Positions 13,605-22,712 of a DNA stretch of 64,000 bases are shown piece by piece; the first letter of the stretch is position 1; each line of letters starts with the position of its first letter. The notes beneath the pieces were generated by a model. The model did not search any database. It saw nothing but the letters and a program-made list of their open reading frames with translations, and had not been told where the DNA came from. The position numbers were made by a program, and so were the translations under genes. The stretch comes from an uncultured Muribaculaceae bacterium (GTDB taxonomy: Bacteria > Bacteroidota > Bacteroidia > Bacteroidales > Muribaculaceae), in NCBI GenBank assembly GCA_910577585.1, contig CAJTNN010000014.1, forward strand, positions 1 to 64,000, written 5' to 3'.

Positions 13605-16600
13605 TCAGTGCAGGATGAGCTTGAGGGTGAGCGGGCCGGCTACTACGGTGTAGATGCCGGGGGCAAGGCTCACTGCGAAGTTGGAGGCGCTGACGCGGCC
13701 TGAGGCTATCGTCTTGCCGTCGGTGGCTACGATTGAGTAGTCCTGACCCATCAGACCGTGCAGGATGACAGTGGTGCCCTCGGCGCTGATTGCCGCGTCG
13801 GCTGCTACTTCGGCTACTCCGGAGCCGGCGATGTAGGTGCCGTTGGAGCGCGGACCGGCCATCTTCTCGCCGTCGATGTCGACATAGGTCAGCAGATAAT
13901 ACCAAGCCTTTGAGTCGGCCCATTTCGAGTCGGTGTATGAATTCGAAGTGATATCGTCGGCCACGAGCTTATAGCTGCCGCCATTGTCGCTGCGATAGAG
14001 AGCGTAGTTGCTGATGGTGTGGTCGAGCATATGAGCCGGAGTGAAGCTCAGGTCGTCGATTACCACGGCAATGCCATCGTAGGATGTGTAGCGAATCGCG
14101 AAATAGCGGGCCGAAGCCGGGAGTGTGCACTTGATGAGCTCCCAAGCATCGGCGCCCTCCTTCGAGAAGGTGCGGGCGCGGCGGAAGCTGCCGTTGCGGG
14201 TAGAGGTGGCATTCGCCGGGTCGAGCGTGGTGTCGGTCTCCGAATACCACACCTCGAGATACTCCGCGCAGTCAGAAGCCAGCGTGCTCAGCCAGAAGGA
14301 GAGTTCGGTGCCACCTACGATTTCGGGCGACACGAGCCACTTGTCAGACTGGATGGGATTCTCAGCATCCGGATAATCTCCGGCGCGGGCCATGAGCACA
14401 CGAGTGCCCGAATGGGGTGCCATACGCTCATCGTTCATATAGCCAATCTTCTGCACATCGACCACAGTCCAACCCTGCGGCTGGTCAGAGCCCTCCCAAG
14501 CCAGAGGTTCGCCGGTGGCATTGTTGATGATTGGATAAGGATTCAGACCATCGAAGTCGTAATTCTGCCACATGCCCAGAGACTCAGTCACCTCAAAGGG
14601 CTTCAGTGTCTCAAACGACTCGAAATCGCCATACTCCGTCGGGGGCACGCTCCATGCCAGCTGCACGCCGCCATCAGCGATCTCGCCACGCAGGTCATTC
14701 ACCACGGGGAGTTGTGAGCCAAGCAGGGTGAGGGGGAGAGTGCGGCGGTTGTTGGCCATGTTCTCATCGCGGTCGCAGGTCACTTCGGCCACTACATTAA
14801 GCTCCTTCTTGTCGCGTAGTGCGCCATTGATGTCGAAGTCGGCATCCATCTCAAAGACCTGGTTGGAGTTGAGCATCGGAATCTCTTCGGTGACGCAGCC
14901 ATATTCATTGCCGTCGGTATCACGCAGACTCATTGTCAGGGTGCCTGAGATGCGTTCGCGTCCCGAATTGGCCACCACCGCATGATATGTGGCCAGCTGG
15001 CCGAGGCAAATCTGAGTATTACCCGACAGGGCAGTCACCTTCAGGTCGTAGTCGGCATCGGGGAAGAACTGATAGCTGTCGAGCACGAGGTATTCATTAG
15101 TAGCCTTACCCTCAAACTCGCAACCAAGGCGGATTTCAACCCACGGAGCATTCATATAGTCGTCCGGCAGAGGCATTGAGGCATCTACCCATTTTGCAGC
15201 GCCGCGTTCGGGGCGGAACTCGCTTAAAAGCTTCTCATCATCCTGACCGAATCGGCGGCCATAGACGCTGATTGCCTCCGGAGCGTTGGCATAATCCCAA
15301 TAGCGGAGTATGAAGTTGGCTTTGGCTATGCCGGTGGTGGTGACTTTCGGGAGCACCACTTTAGCAGGCACGCGACCCTCGGCTGTAGCGAATGCCACGA
15401 GGCCACCCTGCACGAAGAGCGGGTCGCCGATAGCCATGCCGGTCATCGAGCCGGTGCTCTGCCATGCCGAAGCGGCATAGCTTCCGGTGGTCATCGCCAC
15501 ATAGGGGCCGTAGGTGAAGTTGACTGTGCCCCACTCCTCGAGCACCGGCAGCTCTGAGGGTGTGCCGAGAGTCTCGACAGTGAAGTAAGTGTCGGTCGAC
15601 TCGCCACCCTCACTCAGGGCCGACACTCCCAGACCGTAAGAGACCATGGCCGGATTGGCCACCGAGAAGGGAGAATAGTCATACTCATTGTCGGCAGTCT
15701 GCCCCACGCGCATGGCATTATTCGAGTCAGCGCGGGCATAGACATTATATGTGAGTGCATCCGGATTGACGTATCCGCCGTTGAGGCCCGTTGTGCCGGG
15801 AGCCTCCCATTCGAGGTGGATAGAGAGGTTATCGGCAGATGTGACTGACTTCAGGCCGGTCGGAGCCATCGGTCGGTCGATACCGATATAGGCGCGGTAA
15901 GTGCGCTGATACCCCTTGCCGTTAGCATTCGAGGGTGTGAGGTTAAGATAATGGAATCCACCCTTTGCCAGGTCGAGCTCGATAGTGAGCGTGCCACCCG
16001 GCAGTCCGCTTGCAGAGGCGGTGGCCGACGGGTCATCCTGGTCAGAGAGAGTGACGGTTATGCTCTCGGAAACCGGGAGAGTCTTTCCTGCCATGTCGAG
16101 AGTCGGGAGAGTCAGAGTGGCGATTGCCCGGTTGGCTCCCTGCGGAGCCGCGGTGATGCTCACATCAGTCGGGTCGGCCGGTATGGCAGAGGTGGTGCCG
16201 TCGAGCTCGCGGATATCGAAATCGCAGATTACGATGCCCTGCGACTCCTGCGCCGTCGAGCCGGTGAAATGGAATCCGATGACATAGCTCCCCGCCTCAC
16301 TCACCGCGAATTCATGCGTCAGCGATGCGGGTGTGAGCGATGCGCGGCAGTCGGATGTGGAGAAGATGCAGGTACCCTCGCGCATTGATTTCGAGGTGTG
16401 CTGGCGTCCGATCCATATCTCGTAGCTCTCGGAAGTTTCGAAAGAGTAAAGGCCGGTCAGCGTGTAGGCGATGGTGTAGAGCGTCGAGGGGTCGGTGATC
16501 TCCACATCGGGCAGGAAGAGCCAGTCGTCGGCGCTACGGGTGTAGCCGGTGAGGAAGTACCATCCGTAGAGGTCTACCTCCTCCACCTCTTCGCCCCCCA

Positions 16601-18368
16601 TGGCATCGCCGGGAGTTGACTCCGGTTCATCCACAGGATAGGTGAATTCCCATTCGCGGTCGTCGCCGTTGCTGTTCTCTGTGGTATAGAGGCGGCTCTC
16701 GGCCAGACTCGGCAGCTGATGGAAGGGGAGGGGCATGGCGGCGCCGTAGACAGCCTGAATTGTGGCGGGCTCGGATGCATGACCGTTGGCTGAGGCCACC
16801 ACAGAGATGTCATACAGATTGATTTCGCCGGGCATGGTGAGCTGATAGCTCAAGTCGGCGATCGGCGCGGAGTTCTGCTTCACCCCGGCCAGATATACAT
16901 CATAGGTCAGAGCCGCTGTCTCGACGTATCCCTTGTGGACACCGCTTGCACCCGGAGCCTTCCAGGAGAGGAGGTTGCCATCGAGGCGCAGTGCGGAGGG
17001 GCTGAGTGGAGTATCGTTGCCCACATAGAATGCCATACGGTTCTGGGGACTGCGGTTGTCGCCGATCATGGTGTAGAAAGTGAGCTGGTGCTCACCCTCG
17101 CGGAGGTTGAGGTCGACAGCCACCGACTCGCCGGGGTGCATGGTGTGGTTCATATACTCCTCGCCATCCACGAGCAGCACGGCGGTGACATCGGTCGAAC
17201 CCAGTTCGACACCGGCGTAGGTGTAGCTCGGGGCTGTAACGGTCACGTGACCCGCGAGAGCCGCCCCGTCGAAATCGATGACCGGAGCCGGAGCCAGTTC
17301 AGGTGCATCGGGGAGCGCATAGTCATCGGTGCAGAGCAGCGCGGTGATGTAGGGAGTGGCCGGAGCCTTCACAATCTCACCCTCAAACACCTCGAAAGTG
17401 TCGGGATGGATATAGAGTATCCGGGTCTCCTCGATGGCATTGTCGCGGAAGATAGCCACAAACATTTCATCGGCCGGGCTATAGACCACCTGGCCCGAAA
17501 TACCCTCGGTGAAGAGGAGCTCATCGGTGGGGAGTTCCAGATATCCTGCCTCGACCAGAGTTCCGTTGCGCTTGTCGAGCGTATAGACAGTGTTGTAGTT
17601 GTTGAAGGCATAGATCTGGCCATCCTTCTCATTATAAGCGATAGCCGCGATGAATCCACCCTTCTGGCGCAGATTGCCGATATAATTTACGGCATAGTCA
17701 TTCTTGGGGTCGACGGTAGAGAACTGACCATCTGTCTCGCCATCGATGCAGACGAGATAGAGGAGGTCGTCGGTGGGGTCGTAGGTCATCGAGTAGGGAT
17801 TGGCAAACATATTGTTGCCGAAATCGATGGTGCGTGTAAGCGAGCCTGATTCCAGGTCGATGAAATCCCAGCTCACCTGATAAGTCTGGCCAAGCTCAAC
17901 ATGCGGGCAGATGACCTCACCCTGCCGGTAGCTGTTGGTCTGGAGCATATAGTCATCGTCGGCATATGGGCAGTAGAGGCGCCCGGTGTGGAGGGGTGTC
18001 ATTCGGCCCGAGGCCAGGTCGAGGCTGCCGATGTAGGCCTGGTTGACTGATTCGATGCCGCTGAAGCGGTTGACGACCCCATAGAGAGTGCCGCGTGGAT
18101 TCTGCGGCGACTTCATGATGTTGGCCCGCAGGCGGTTGGTGCGTGGGGTGGGGAGCTGCCCGGTGGCGCCGTTGCGGATGGCGCGCCCCGGTGATGAGAT
18201 ACCTCTGGCGCGCAGGTAGTCGGCTTGCGGAGTTGTTGACAGGCGTTGCTGCTGTGGCGCGGGCTCTGACTGAGCCTGGCCGCGGCTCCACGAGGAGGCG
18301 GCGCATGTCAGGGCCGAAGTGGTGAGCAGCATTGCCGAAGCTGTCAGAAGATGTAGATTTAGCTTCAT
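13605..18368 (-). CDS. Very large secreted T9SS cargo protein with fibronectin-III-like and choice-of-anchor J domains
   Basis: A 1,587-residue protein with a signal peptide (about 1-24). Residues about 85-350 look like a propeller-type repeat region (YGVVNRFSGIESVN, SMTYDPTDDLLYLVC). Alternating fibronectin-III-like units (LLSWKAPGASG, LHLEWEAPGTTG-type motifs) and at least two choice-of-anchor J/MAM-like beta-sandwich regions follow; the last (around 1,300-1,450) is clearest, with LEVWYSETDTT and YDGIAVVIDDLSF. The C-terminal 80 residues form a T9SS type A sorting domain ending SLAPGIYTVVAGPLTLKLIL. It is probably exported by T9SS to the surface or medium as an adhesin or host-glycoprotein-binding protein. 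No catalytic domain is evident. Confidence 0.8.
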   Translation of the reverse strand: MKLNLHLLTASAMLLTTSALTCAASSWSRGQAQSEPAPQQQRLSTTPQADYLRARGISSPGRAIRNGATGQLPTPRTNRLRANIMKSPQNPRGTLYGVVNRFSGIESVNQAYIGSLDLASGRMTPLHTGRLYCPYADDDYMLQTNSYRQGEVICPHVELGQTYQVSWDFIDLESGSLTRTIDFGNNMFANPYSMTYDPTDDLLYLVCIDGETDGQFSTVDPKNDYAVNYIGNLRQKGGFIAAIAYNEKDGQIYAFNNYNTVYTLDKRNGTLVEAGYLELPTDELLFTEGISGQVVYSPADEMFVAIFRDNAIEETRILYIHPDTFEVFEGEIVKAPATPYITALLCTDDYALPDAPELAPAPVIDFDGAALAGHVTVTAPSYTYAGVELGSTDVTAVLLVDGEEYMNHTMHPGESVAVDLNLREGEHQLTFYTMIGDNRSPQNRMAFYVGNDTPLSPSALRLDGNLLSWKAPGASGVHKGYVETAALTYDVYLAGVKQNSAPIADLSYQLTMPGEINLYDISVVASANGHASEPATIQAVYGAAMPLPFHQLPSLAESRLYTTENSNGDDREWEFTYPVDEPESTPGDAMGGEEVEEVDLYGWYFLTGYTRSADDWLFLPDVEITDPSTLYTIAYTLTGLYSFETSESYEIWIGRQHTSKSMREGTCIFSTSDCRASLTPASLTHEFAVSEAGSYVIGFHFTGSTAQESQGIVICDFDIRELDGTTSAIPADPTDVSITAAPQGANRAIATLTLPTLDMAGKTLPVSESITVTLSDQDDPSATASASGLPGGTLTIELDLAKGGFHYLNLTPSNANGKGYQRTYRAYIGIDRPMAPTGLKSVTSADNLSIHLEWEAPGTTGLNGGYVNPDALTYNVYARADSNNAMRVGQTADNEYDYSPFSVANPAMVSYGLGVSALSEGGESTDTYFTVETLGTPSELPVLEEWGTVNFTYGPYVAMTTGSYAASAWQSTGSMTGMAIGDPLFVQGGLVAFATAEGRVPAKVVLPKVTTTGIAKANFILRYWDYANAPEAISVYGRRFGQDDEKLLSEFRPERGAAKWVDASMPLPDDYMNAPWVEIRLGCEFEGKATNEYLVLDSYQFFPDADYDLKVTALSGNTQICLGQLATYHAVVANSGRERISGTLTMSLRDTDGNEYGCVTEEIPMLNSNQVFEMDADFDINGALRDKKELNVVAEVTCDRDENMANNRRTLPLTLLGSQLPVVNDLRGEIADGGVQLAWSVPPTEYGDFESFETLKPFEVTESLGMWQNYDFDGLNPYPIINNATGEPLAWEGSDQPQGWTVVDVQKIGYMNDERMAPHSGTRVLMARAGDYPDAENPIQSDKWLVSPEIVGGTELSFWLSTLASDCAEYLEVWYSETDTTLDPANATSTRNGSFRRARTFSKEGADAWELIKCTLPASARYFAIRYTSYDGIAVVIDDLSFTPAHMLDHTISNYALYRSDNGGSYKLVADDITSNSYTDSKWADSKAWYYLLTYVDIDGEKMAGPRSNGTYIAGSGVAEVAADAAISAEGTTVILHGLMGQDYSIVATDGKTIASGRVSASNFAVSLAPGIYTVVAGPLTLKLILH

Positions 18369-18533
18369 AATGAGTCAGGTTGAATATAGAGTGAAAGAAA
18401 AGTCTTCATGCCGATGGGAGCATGAAGTGGAGCTTCGCCTTGCGGGGAGCCCCGGGGTAATTGTCAGTGGATAAAATCGTTGAGGCGAGAGCCGGCTTCA
18501 TCTTTGCTCCCGCGGGGTGGTGGTCAGAACGGC

Positions 18534-18589
18534 TATCTACGCATAAAGGCGCCACGACCGTCAGGGTCGCGCGCCTTTATGCGTGGATA
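18534..18589. repeat. Long bipartite hairpin between secG and the large T9SS gene
   Basis: TATCTACGCATAAAGGCGC (18534-18552) pairs with GCGCCTTTATGCGTGGATA (18571-18589), with an inner CGACC/GGTCG stem. No T-run follows on either strand. It may end secG transcription or be a REP-type repeat. The rest of 18,369-18,640 holds a small CTTCATGC/GCATGAAG hairpin (18404-18427) and no gene. Confidence 0.6.
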
Positions 18590-18640
18590 ATCGGCTGAAT
18601 GCCGGAAGCGTCTTATTCAGGATGTGTGTGGTGCACACTC

Positions 18641-18961
18641 TTATTTTGAAGCCGGCACTTGCTGAGCGGGTGTCGATGCAGGCGCGGGAGCCGGAGTGGT
18701 GGCCGGAGCCTTTGTCTCGATTGCCGAGCGGGTTACAGGCGACTTCACTGCAAACGAAGCGAGGATGCTCACCACACAGATGAAGATACCGAGACCCCAT
18801 GTAGCCTTTTCGATAAAATCTGTAGTCTTGCGGTAGCCCAGATACTGGTTGCCGCTTGAATAGTCGGAGGCCAGACCTCCACCTTTAGATTTCTGGATGA
18901 GCACCACGCAGATGAGCAGCACGCAAGCCAGAACGATTAGAATGCTGAGAAAAATATACAT
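18641..18961 (-). CDS. secG: Preprotein translocase subunit SecG
   Basis: A 106-residue protein with two membrane helices (about 3-20 and 53-70) around the conserved loop QKSKGGGLASDYSSGNQYLG, then a Pro/Ala-rich cytoplasmic tail typical of Bacteroidetes SecG. It supports SecYEG-driven export. Upstream on the same strand lie the small TPR-like gene, lptE and a sigma-54 activator, so envelope biogenesis genes are grouped here. Confidence 0.9.
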   Translation of the reverse strand: MYIFLSILIVLACVLLICVVLIQKSKGGGLASDYSSGNQYLGYRKTTDFIEKATWGLGIFICVVSILASFAVKSPVTRSAIETKAPATTPAPAPASTPAQQVPASK

Positions 18962-19010
18962 ATTTCAGTAATTATAGATAAATATCAAGTCAGCAGGCGA
19001 GTGGAAGCGA

Positions 19011-19547
19011 TCAGGGCTGTTGCCGGGCGCGCGTCTTGGCCTGATTGATGATTAACTTTTTAAGAAAGCGTATTTGGTCTGCAAAGTAAATACTTTTTTC
19101 GGGATTTTTCAAATTTAATTCCTCAATAATTGCGAGGGCCTTGCTATAATTTCGATTTTTTATGAGAATCCGGGCAAAACTCTCTGTCAGAGCGGGCTTT
19201 TCGGGCTTAGCGGGGGGTGGCGGAGCCACTGGGTCGGCATCGCTTTGCGAGGCGGGGATGTAGGGGAGAGGAGCCTCGCCCCCGGCGGGGTCGAAGTGTT
19301 GCAGGAAGGTCTCGATGGTGGCGTCGGTGCCGGGAGATGCCGGTGTGGCCGGGGCGCCGGTGTGACGCTGCGCCTCCGCTTCGCGCGCGATTGTGGGTGC
19401 CGAGGCACGGTTGGCGTCGGCAAATGCCTCCATGCGCTGGCGAGTGGCCTGGTTGGGGGCCATTTCGGCAGCGCGGAGAGCGGCGTAGGCGAAGAACGGA
19501 TATTTCTCGAGGGCGGCCTCAGCCTCCTCAAAATTATTGAATATCAT
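19011..19547 (-). CDS. Small TPR-like protein between lptE and secG
   Basis: The ATG at 19547 gives 178 residues beginning MIFNNFEEAEAALEKYPFFA. A longer frame (from 19649) would translate a low-complexity purine tract and is disfavoured. A helical N-terminus is followed by a Pro-rich linker (PVAPPPPAKPEKPA) and a C-terminal helical pair (FARILIKNRNYSKALAIIEE, then NPEKSIYFADQIRFLKKLII) like a single TPR unit. It has no signal peptide. Genes of this kind commonly sit between lptE and secG in Bacteroidales. The function is unknown. Confidence 0.75.
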   Translation of the reverse strand: MIFNNFEEAEAALEKYPFFAYAALRAAEMAPNQATRQRMEAFADANRASAPTIAREAEAQRHTGAPATPASPGTDATIETFLQHFDPAGGEAPLPYIPASQSDADPVAPPPPAKPEKPALTESFARILIKNRNYSKALAIIEELNLKNPEKSIYFADQIRFLKKLIINQAKTRARQQP

Positions 19548-19681
19548 TGTCAGGATGTCAGGTAGATAGGGTGAGGGGGAGAAGAGGAGAAGAGGGGTGG
19601 AGAGGGGCGGATAAGCAGATAGGGGGAGAGCCCTGGAGGTAGCGGCCACGGAGAGGGACTGCCGCGTCAGGCGTGCGGTGC

Positions 19682-20230
19682 CTACCAGTTGCCGAGGGTG
19701 GCGTTGAATATCAGGTCTACGAGCTCTTCAGAGATCTCCTTGCAGAGGTCATCCTGCACATCGATCAGCAGCAGCGACGACGAGAACTGGCGGTAGGCCG
19801 AGAAGCTCTGGTCGATAGAGTTCGAGGGGTTGACATTATCGGTGTATTTTATATGCACCGTGATGGTGAGGCGTGTCTCGGTGGCGTAGGCATCCTCCCC
19901 TACAGCCTGTGGCGAGAGGTTATAGCCGGTGATTTCGCCGGTCATCTCGGCATCGGCATTGCCGTCCACGATCTGCAGGCGTGTCTGTCGGGTGACGGCA
20001 TCCATCAGCTGATTCTGGAATTCCTGCTGCAGCGGCGGGTATACGAGAGCCGCGCGGATGGGGAATTCCGTGATATTGATGGTCTTATACACATCATAGT
20101 TGATGGCCGTGCCATTGAATTTATAGCTGATTGTGCATCCGGTGAGGGCCGTCAGCAGCGGGCATAGCATCAGCATGCAGAGCAGCAGCTGACGCAGATG
20201 AGCCGATTTATAAGATATCCGAAAGGCCAT
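19682..20230 (-). CDS. lptE: LPS-assembly lipoprotein LptE
   Basis: The start at 20230 gives 182 residues with a signal peptide and lipobox LTALTG-C (Cys32), then CTISYKFNGTAINYDVYKTI, the usual Bacteroidetes LptE opening. LptE plugs the LptD barrel that inserts lipopolysaccharide in the outer membrane. Its first 23 bases overlap the end of the sigma-54 activator gene, so the two are co-transcribed. The longer frame up to 20335 lies within that gene and would bury the signal peptide. Confidence 0.85.
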   Translation of the reverse strand: MAFRISYKSAHLRQLLLCMLMLCPLLTALTGCTISYKFNGTAINYDVYKTINITEFPIRAALVYPPLQQEFQNQLMDAVTRQTRLQIVDGNADAEMTGEITGYNLSPQAVGEDAYATETRLTITVHIKYTDNVNPSNSIDQSFSAYRQFSSSLLLIDVQDDLCKEISEELVDLIFNATLGNW

Positions 20231-21383
20231 ATTCGTGGATTTTCCTGTAGAGGGTGCGTTGTGAGATGTCGAGTTGTTCGGCGGCGCGCTTCTTATCGCC
20301 GTTGTTGCGTCGCAAAGCCTCGGCCACCACCTCACGCTCAGCCTCCTCGAGGGTGGGGGTAGGTGATGGATTGTCGGTGCGTGGCGGCAGCTGCGGAATC
20401 AGCGCACATGCCCCCCGCCCGTCGGTCTCGGAATGCGGTGCGAGAGCCTCCTTGAGCTGGGCAATCTCACTTTTAAGCGCGAAGAGAGTCTGCCACAGCA
20501 GCTCGCGCTCCTGCTCATAAGAGTGCATGTCGGCCATAGGCACATGCTGCCCCTCGGCCCCTCCGGCCTCGGTAGGGGGGAGAGTCTCAAGGAGCGTTCG
20601 CCGCGAAATCTCCTCGCCGGCGTTGAAGAGAGCCAGCTGCTCGACCACATTCTTCAGCTGGCGCACATTGCCGGGCCAGTTGTAGAGCATCAGCGCCCGG
20701 CGGGCCTCGTCAGAGAATGTGATCGGCGGCGTGAGATACTTCTCGGCAAACGCCGAGGCGAACTTACGGGTAAGCAGCAGTACATCCTCGCCGCGCTCAT
20801 GCAGCGGCGGCACATTGATCAGCACCGTCGACAGACGATAATAGAGGTCCTCGCGGAACTTCCCCTTGCGCACCGCCTGCAGCAGGTCGACATTCGTGGC
20901 CGCCACGATGCGCACATTGGTGCGCTGCACCACCGAGGAGCCCACCTTCATGAACTCACCCGTCTCCAGCACGCGCAGCAGGCGCGCCTGCGTGGTGAGC
21001 GGCAGTTCGGCCACCTCATCAAGGAATATGGTGCCCCCGTCGGCTTCCTCGAAGTATCCCTTGCGGGTGGCCACGGCGCCGGTGAAGGCCCCCTTTTCAT
21101 GGCCGAACAGTTCGGAGTCGATGGTGCCTTCGGGTATGGCGCCGCAGTTGACGGCGATATATTTCTTATGTTTGCGAGCCCCGGAGGTGTGGATGATCTG
21201 CGGAAAGAACTCCTTGCCCGATCCGCTCTCGCCGATCACGAGCACCGAGAGGTCGATCGGCGCCACCTTGATGGCGCGCAGAATCGCATCATTCAGCGCC
21301 GGCGAATTGCCGATAATCGAGAAGCGCTGTTTGGCCTGCAGCACCTCGCGGGGTATATTTGGTTCAGTTATATCGTTTGGCAT
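20208..21383 (-). CDS. Sigma-54-dependent transcriptional activator without receiver domain
   Basis: From the ATG at 21383 the protein has 391 residues. The AAA+ central domain (about 20-255) shows Walker A GESGSGKEFF, the sigma-54 contact loop GAFTGA, Walker B GGTIFLDEVAEL and the arginine-finger region FREDLYYRLS. The C-terminus (about 345-391) is a Fis-type helix-turn-helix. No REC, GAF or PAS domain precedes the AAA+ module, so activity must be controlled by a partner or by expression. It is translationally linked to lptE, which suggests an envelope-related regulon; direct control of lptE is an inference. Confidence 0.88.
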   Translation of the reverse strand: MPNDITEPNIPREVLQAKQRFSIIGNSPALNDAILRAIKVAPIDLSVLVIGESGSGKEFFPQIIHTSGARKHKKYIAVNCGAIPEGTIDSELFGHEKGAFTGAVATRKGYFEEADGGTIFLDEVAELPLTTQARLLRVLETGEFMKVGSSVVQRTNVRIVAATNVDLLQAVRKGKFREDLYYRLSTVLINVPPLHERGEDVLLLTRKFASAFAEKYLTPPITFSDEARRALMLYNWPGNVRQLKNVVEQLALFNAGEEISRRTLLETLPPTEAGGAEGQHVPMADMHSYEQERELLWQTLFALKSEIAQLKEALAPHSETDGRGACALIPQLPPRTDNPSPTPTLEEAEREVVAEALRRNNGDKKRAAEQLDISQRTLYRKIHEYGLSDIL

Positions 21384-21470
21384 AGTTTGATTTGAAAGTT
21401 TCAACGACTTCAGAGAGAATGGTCATGCCAACTTCGAAGTCATCTAACCCTACTACGTATTGCGGCTGCC

Positions 21471-22640
21471 TCAATCGAAGAGCAGCATCAGCGGCAGATA
21501 GAGCGTATTGCCCAGCACGCCGAGCACGAAGCTGACGATAATCCATATCTGGGCGCGCTCAGAGGCTCGCTTAGCCCCCTCGAAGTCGCCCGCATAGAAC
21601 TTAGAACTCACCTGCGAAGAGAAGATGATTGCCACCACACCGGCCGGCAGGCAACAGAGCACCGTCATCACCACCGACCACACCAGATAAGCCGGGGGCA
21701 TCTTCTCATCACCCTGAGTCTGGGGTGCGGCGGGCGCTCCGGTGCGTGTGCGTCGATAGTCGGCATCTGACGATGCGGGGATATGGTTGCCGTCGGGGCC
21801 GTAGCCGCCCCCCTGCATATGCTGCGGGGCAGCGGGCTGCTGTGGCGGACGCTGCGGAGCGGTGGCCCCGGGGTAGCTCGGCGGGAGCTTCGTGGGGTCA
21901 TAGGCCACACCCAGCGACTCGGCCCATTCGCGGCCCGGCTCGGCAGTGGCGGCGGGTTGAGCCGGAGCCGGTTGAGCCGGAGCTGGACTCGGGGCCGGAT
22001 TTGGAGCCGGATTCGGGGCCTGCGAGGGTGCCGCTTGCGCTGCGGCAGGTGTGTCGGCATGCTGTGAGTCAAGTTTGCCTAAAGCTGCGATTATGGCACG
22101 CGGATAGAGGCTGAACTCAGCCCTGCGCACCTTTGCATCGAGCGACTCAGGCGTCTCGCCGGGAGCAATCTCCACTACCTCTTGCATCAGAATCTCGCCT
22201 GCATCGATATCATCAGTGACATAATGCACCGTAGCCCCCGAACGGGTCTCGCCAGCAGCGATCACCGCCTCATGCACGCGGCGTCCGTACATCCCCGGGC
22301 CCCCGTATGCCGGCAGCAGCGACGGGTGGATATTGATGATTCTGCCCGTGAAGGCGCGGGTGAGAGTCTGCGGCACCTTGCGCAGGAATCCTGCCAGCAC
22401 CACCAGGTCAATGCCACGTTCCTCGAGCAGTGTCACTACCTCATCCGGGCGCTCCAGCCACACCTCAGCCGGCAGATAGAGCGTCTCGACATCGCGGGAG
22501 CGCATCTTTTCGGCCACGCCGGCGTTGCGGCGGTCGTAGATGGCGAGTTCAATCTTCACGCGGTTGCCGTTGGCGAAGAAATCATATATGTTTTCGGCGT
22601 TGGTGCCTGCGCCGGAGGCTAAGATTGCAATCTTTTTCAT
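21471..22640 (-). CDS. purN: PurN glycinamide ribonucleotide formyltransferase fused to a dispanin/CD225 membrane domain
   Basis: A 389-residue single frame. Residues 1-190 are a full PurN: SGAGTNAENI, the catalytic Asn103 and His105 in INIHPSLLP, GATVHYVTDDIDAGEIL with the catalytic Asp near 146. Residues about 195-310 form a Pro/Ala/Gln-rich linker with PAPNPAPSPAPAQPAPAQ. Residues about 312-389 match the dispanin/CD225 (IFITM-like) fold: two membrane helices around SSQVSSKFYAGDFEGAKRAS. PurN is normally about 190 residues and soluble; here it would be tethered to the inner membrane. The gene follows the exporter gene at 22,713 but has its own -7-like box. Confidence 0.85.
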   Translation of the reverse strand: MKKIAILASGAGTNAENIYDFFANGNRVKIELAIYDRRNAGVAEKMRSRDVETLYLPAEVWLERPDEVVTLLEERGIDLVVLAGFLRKVPQTLTRAFTGRIINIHPSLLPAYGGPGMYGRRVHEAVIAAGETRSGATVHYVTDDIDAGEILMQEVVEIAPGETPESLDAKVRRAEFSLYPRAIIAALGKLDSQHADTPAAAQAAPSQAPNPAPNPAPSPAPAQPAPAQPAATAEPGREWAESLGVAYDPTKLPPSYPGATAPQRPPQQPAAPQHMQGGGYGPDGNHIPASSDADYRRTRTGAPAAPQTQGDEKMPPAYLVWSVVMTVLCCLPAGVVAIIFSSQVSSKFYAGDFEGAKRASERAQIWIIVSFVLGVLGNTLYLPLMLLFD

Positions 22641-22678
22641 AACTTGTCGGGAGGAGGATATAAGGAGATTTGAATTAT

Positions 22679-22686
22679 CAAAAATA
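22679..22686 (-). promoter_or_regulatory. -7-like box of the purN fusion gene
   Basis: TATTTTTG on the minus strand matches TAnnTTTG, 39 bases upstream of the ATG at 22,640. No TTTG is found at the expected -33 distance, so support is moderate. Confidence 0.35.
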
Positions 22687-22712
22687 GTAATGAGAGGGGG
22701 AGGTATCGGCGC

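Noticed and set aside
16935..17849. 304-residue open frame antisense to the large T9SS gene
   Set aside because: It lies inside a well-supported 1,587-residue coding region in GC-rich sequence; its product is His/Val/Glu-rich with no recognisable domain.
19560..19640. Purine-rich tract and N-terminal extension of the gene ending at 19,011
   Set aside because: The tract gives a low-complexity Pro/Leu/Ser peptide unlike the rest of the protein; the ATG at 19,547 is the better start, and the tract itself shows no further structure.
20433..21395. 320-residue open frame antisense to the sigma-54 activator
   Set aside because: The opposite strand encodes an intact AAA+ activator with all motifs, so this frame is a by-product of codon bias.
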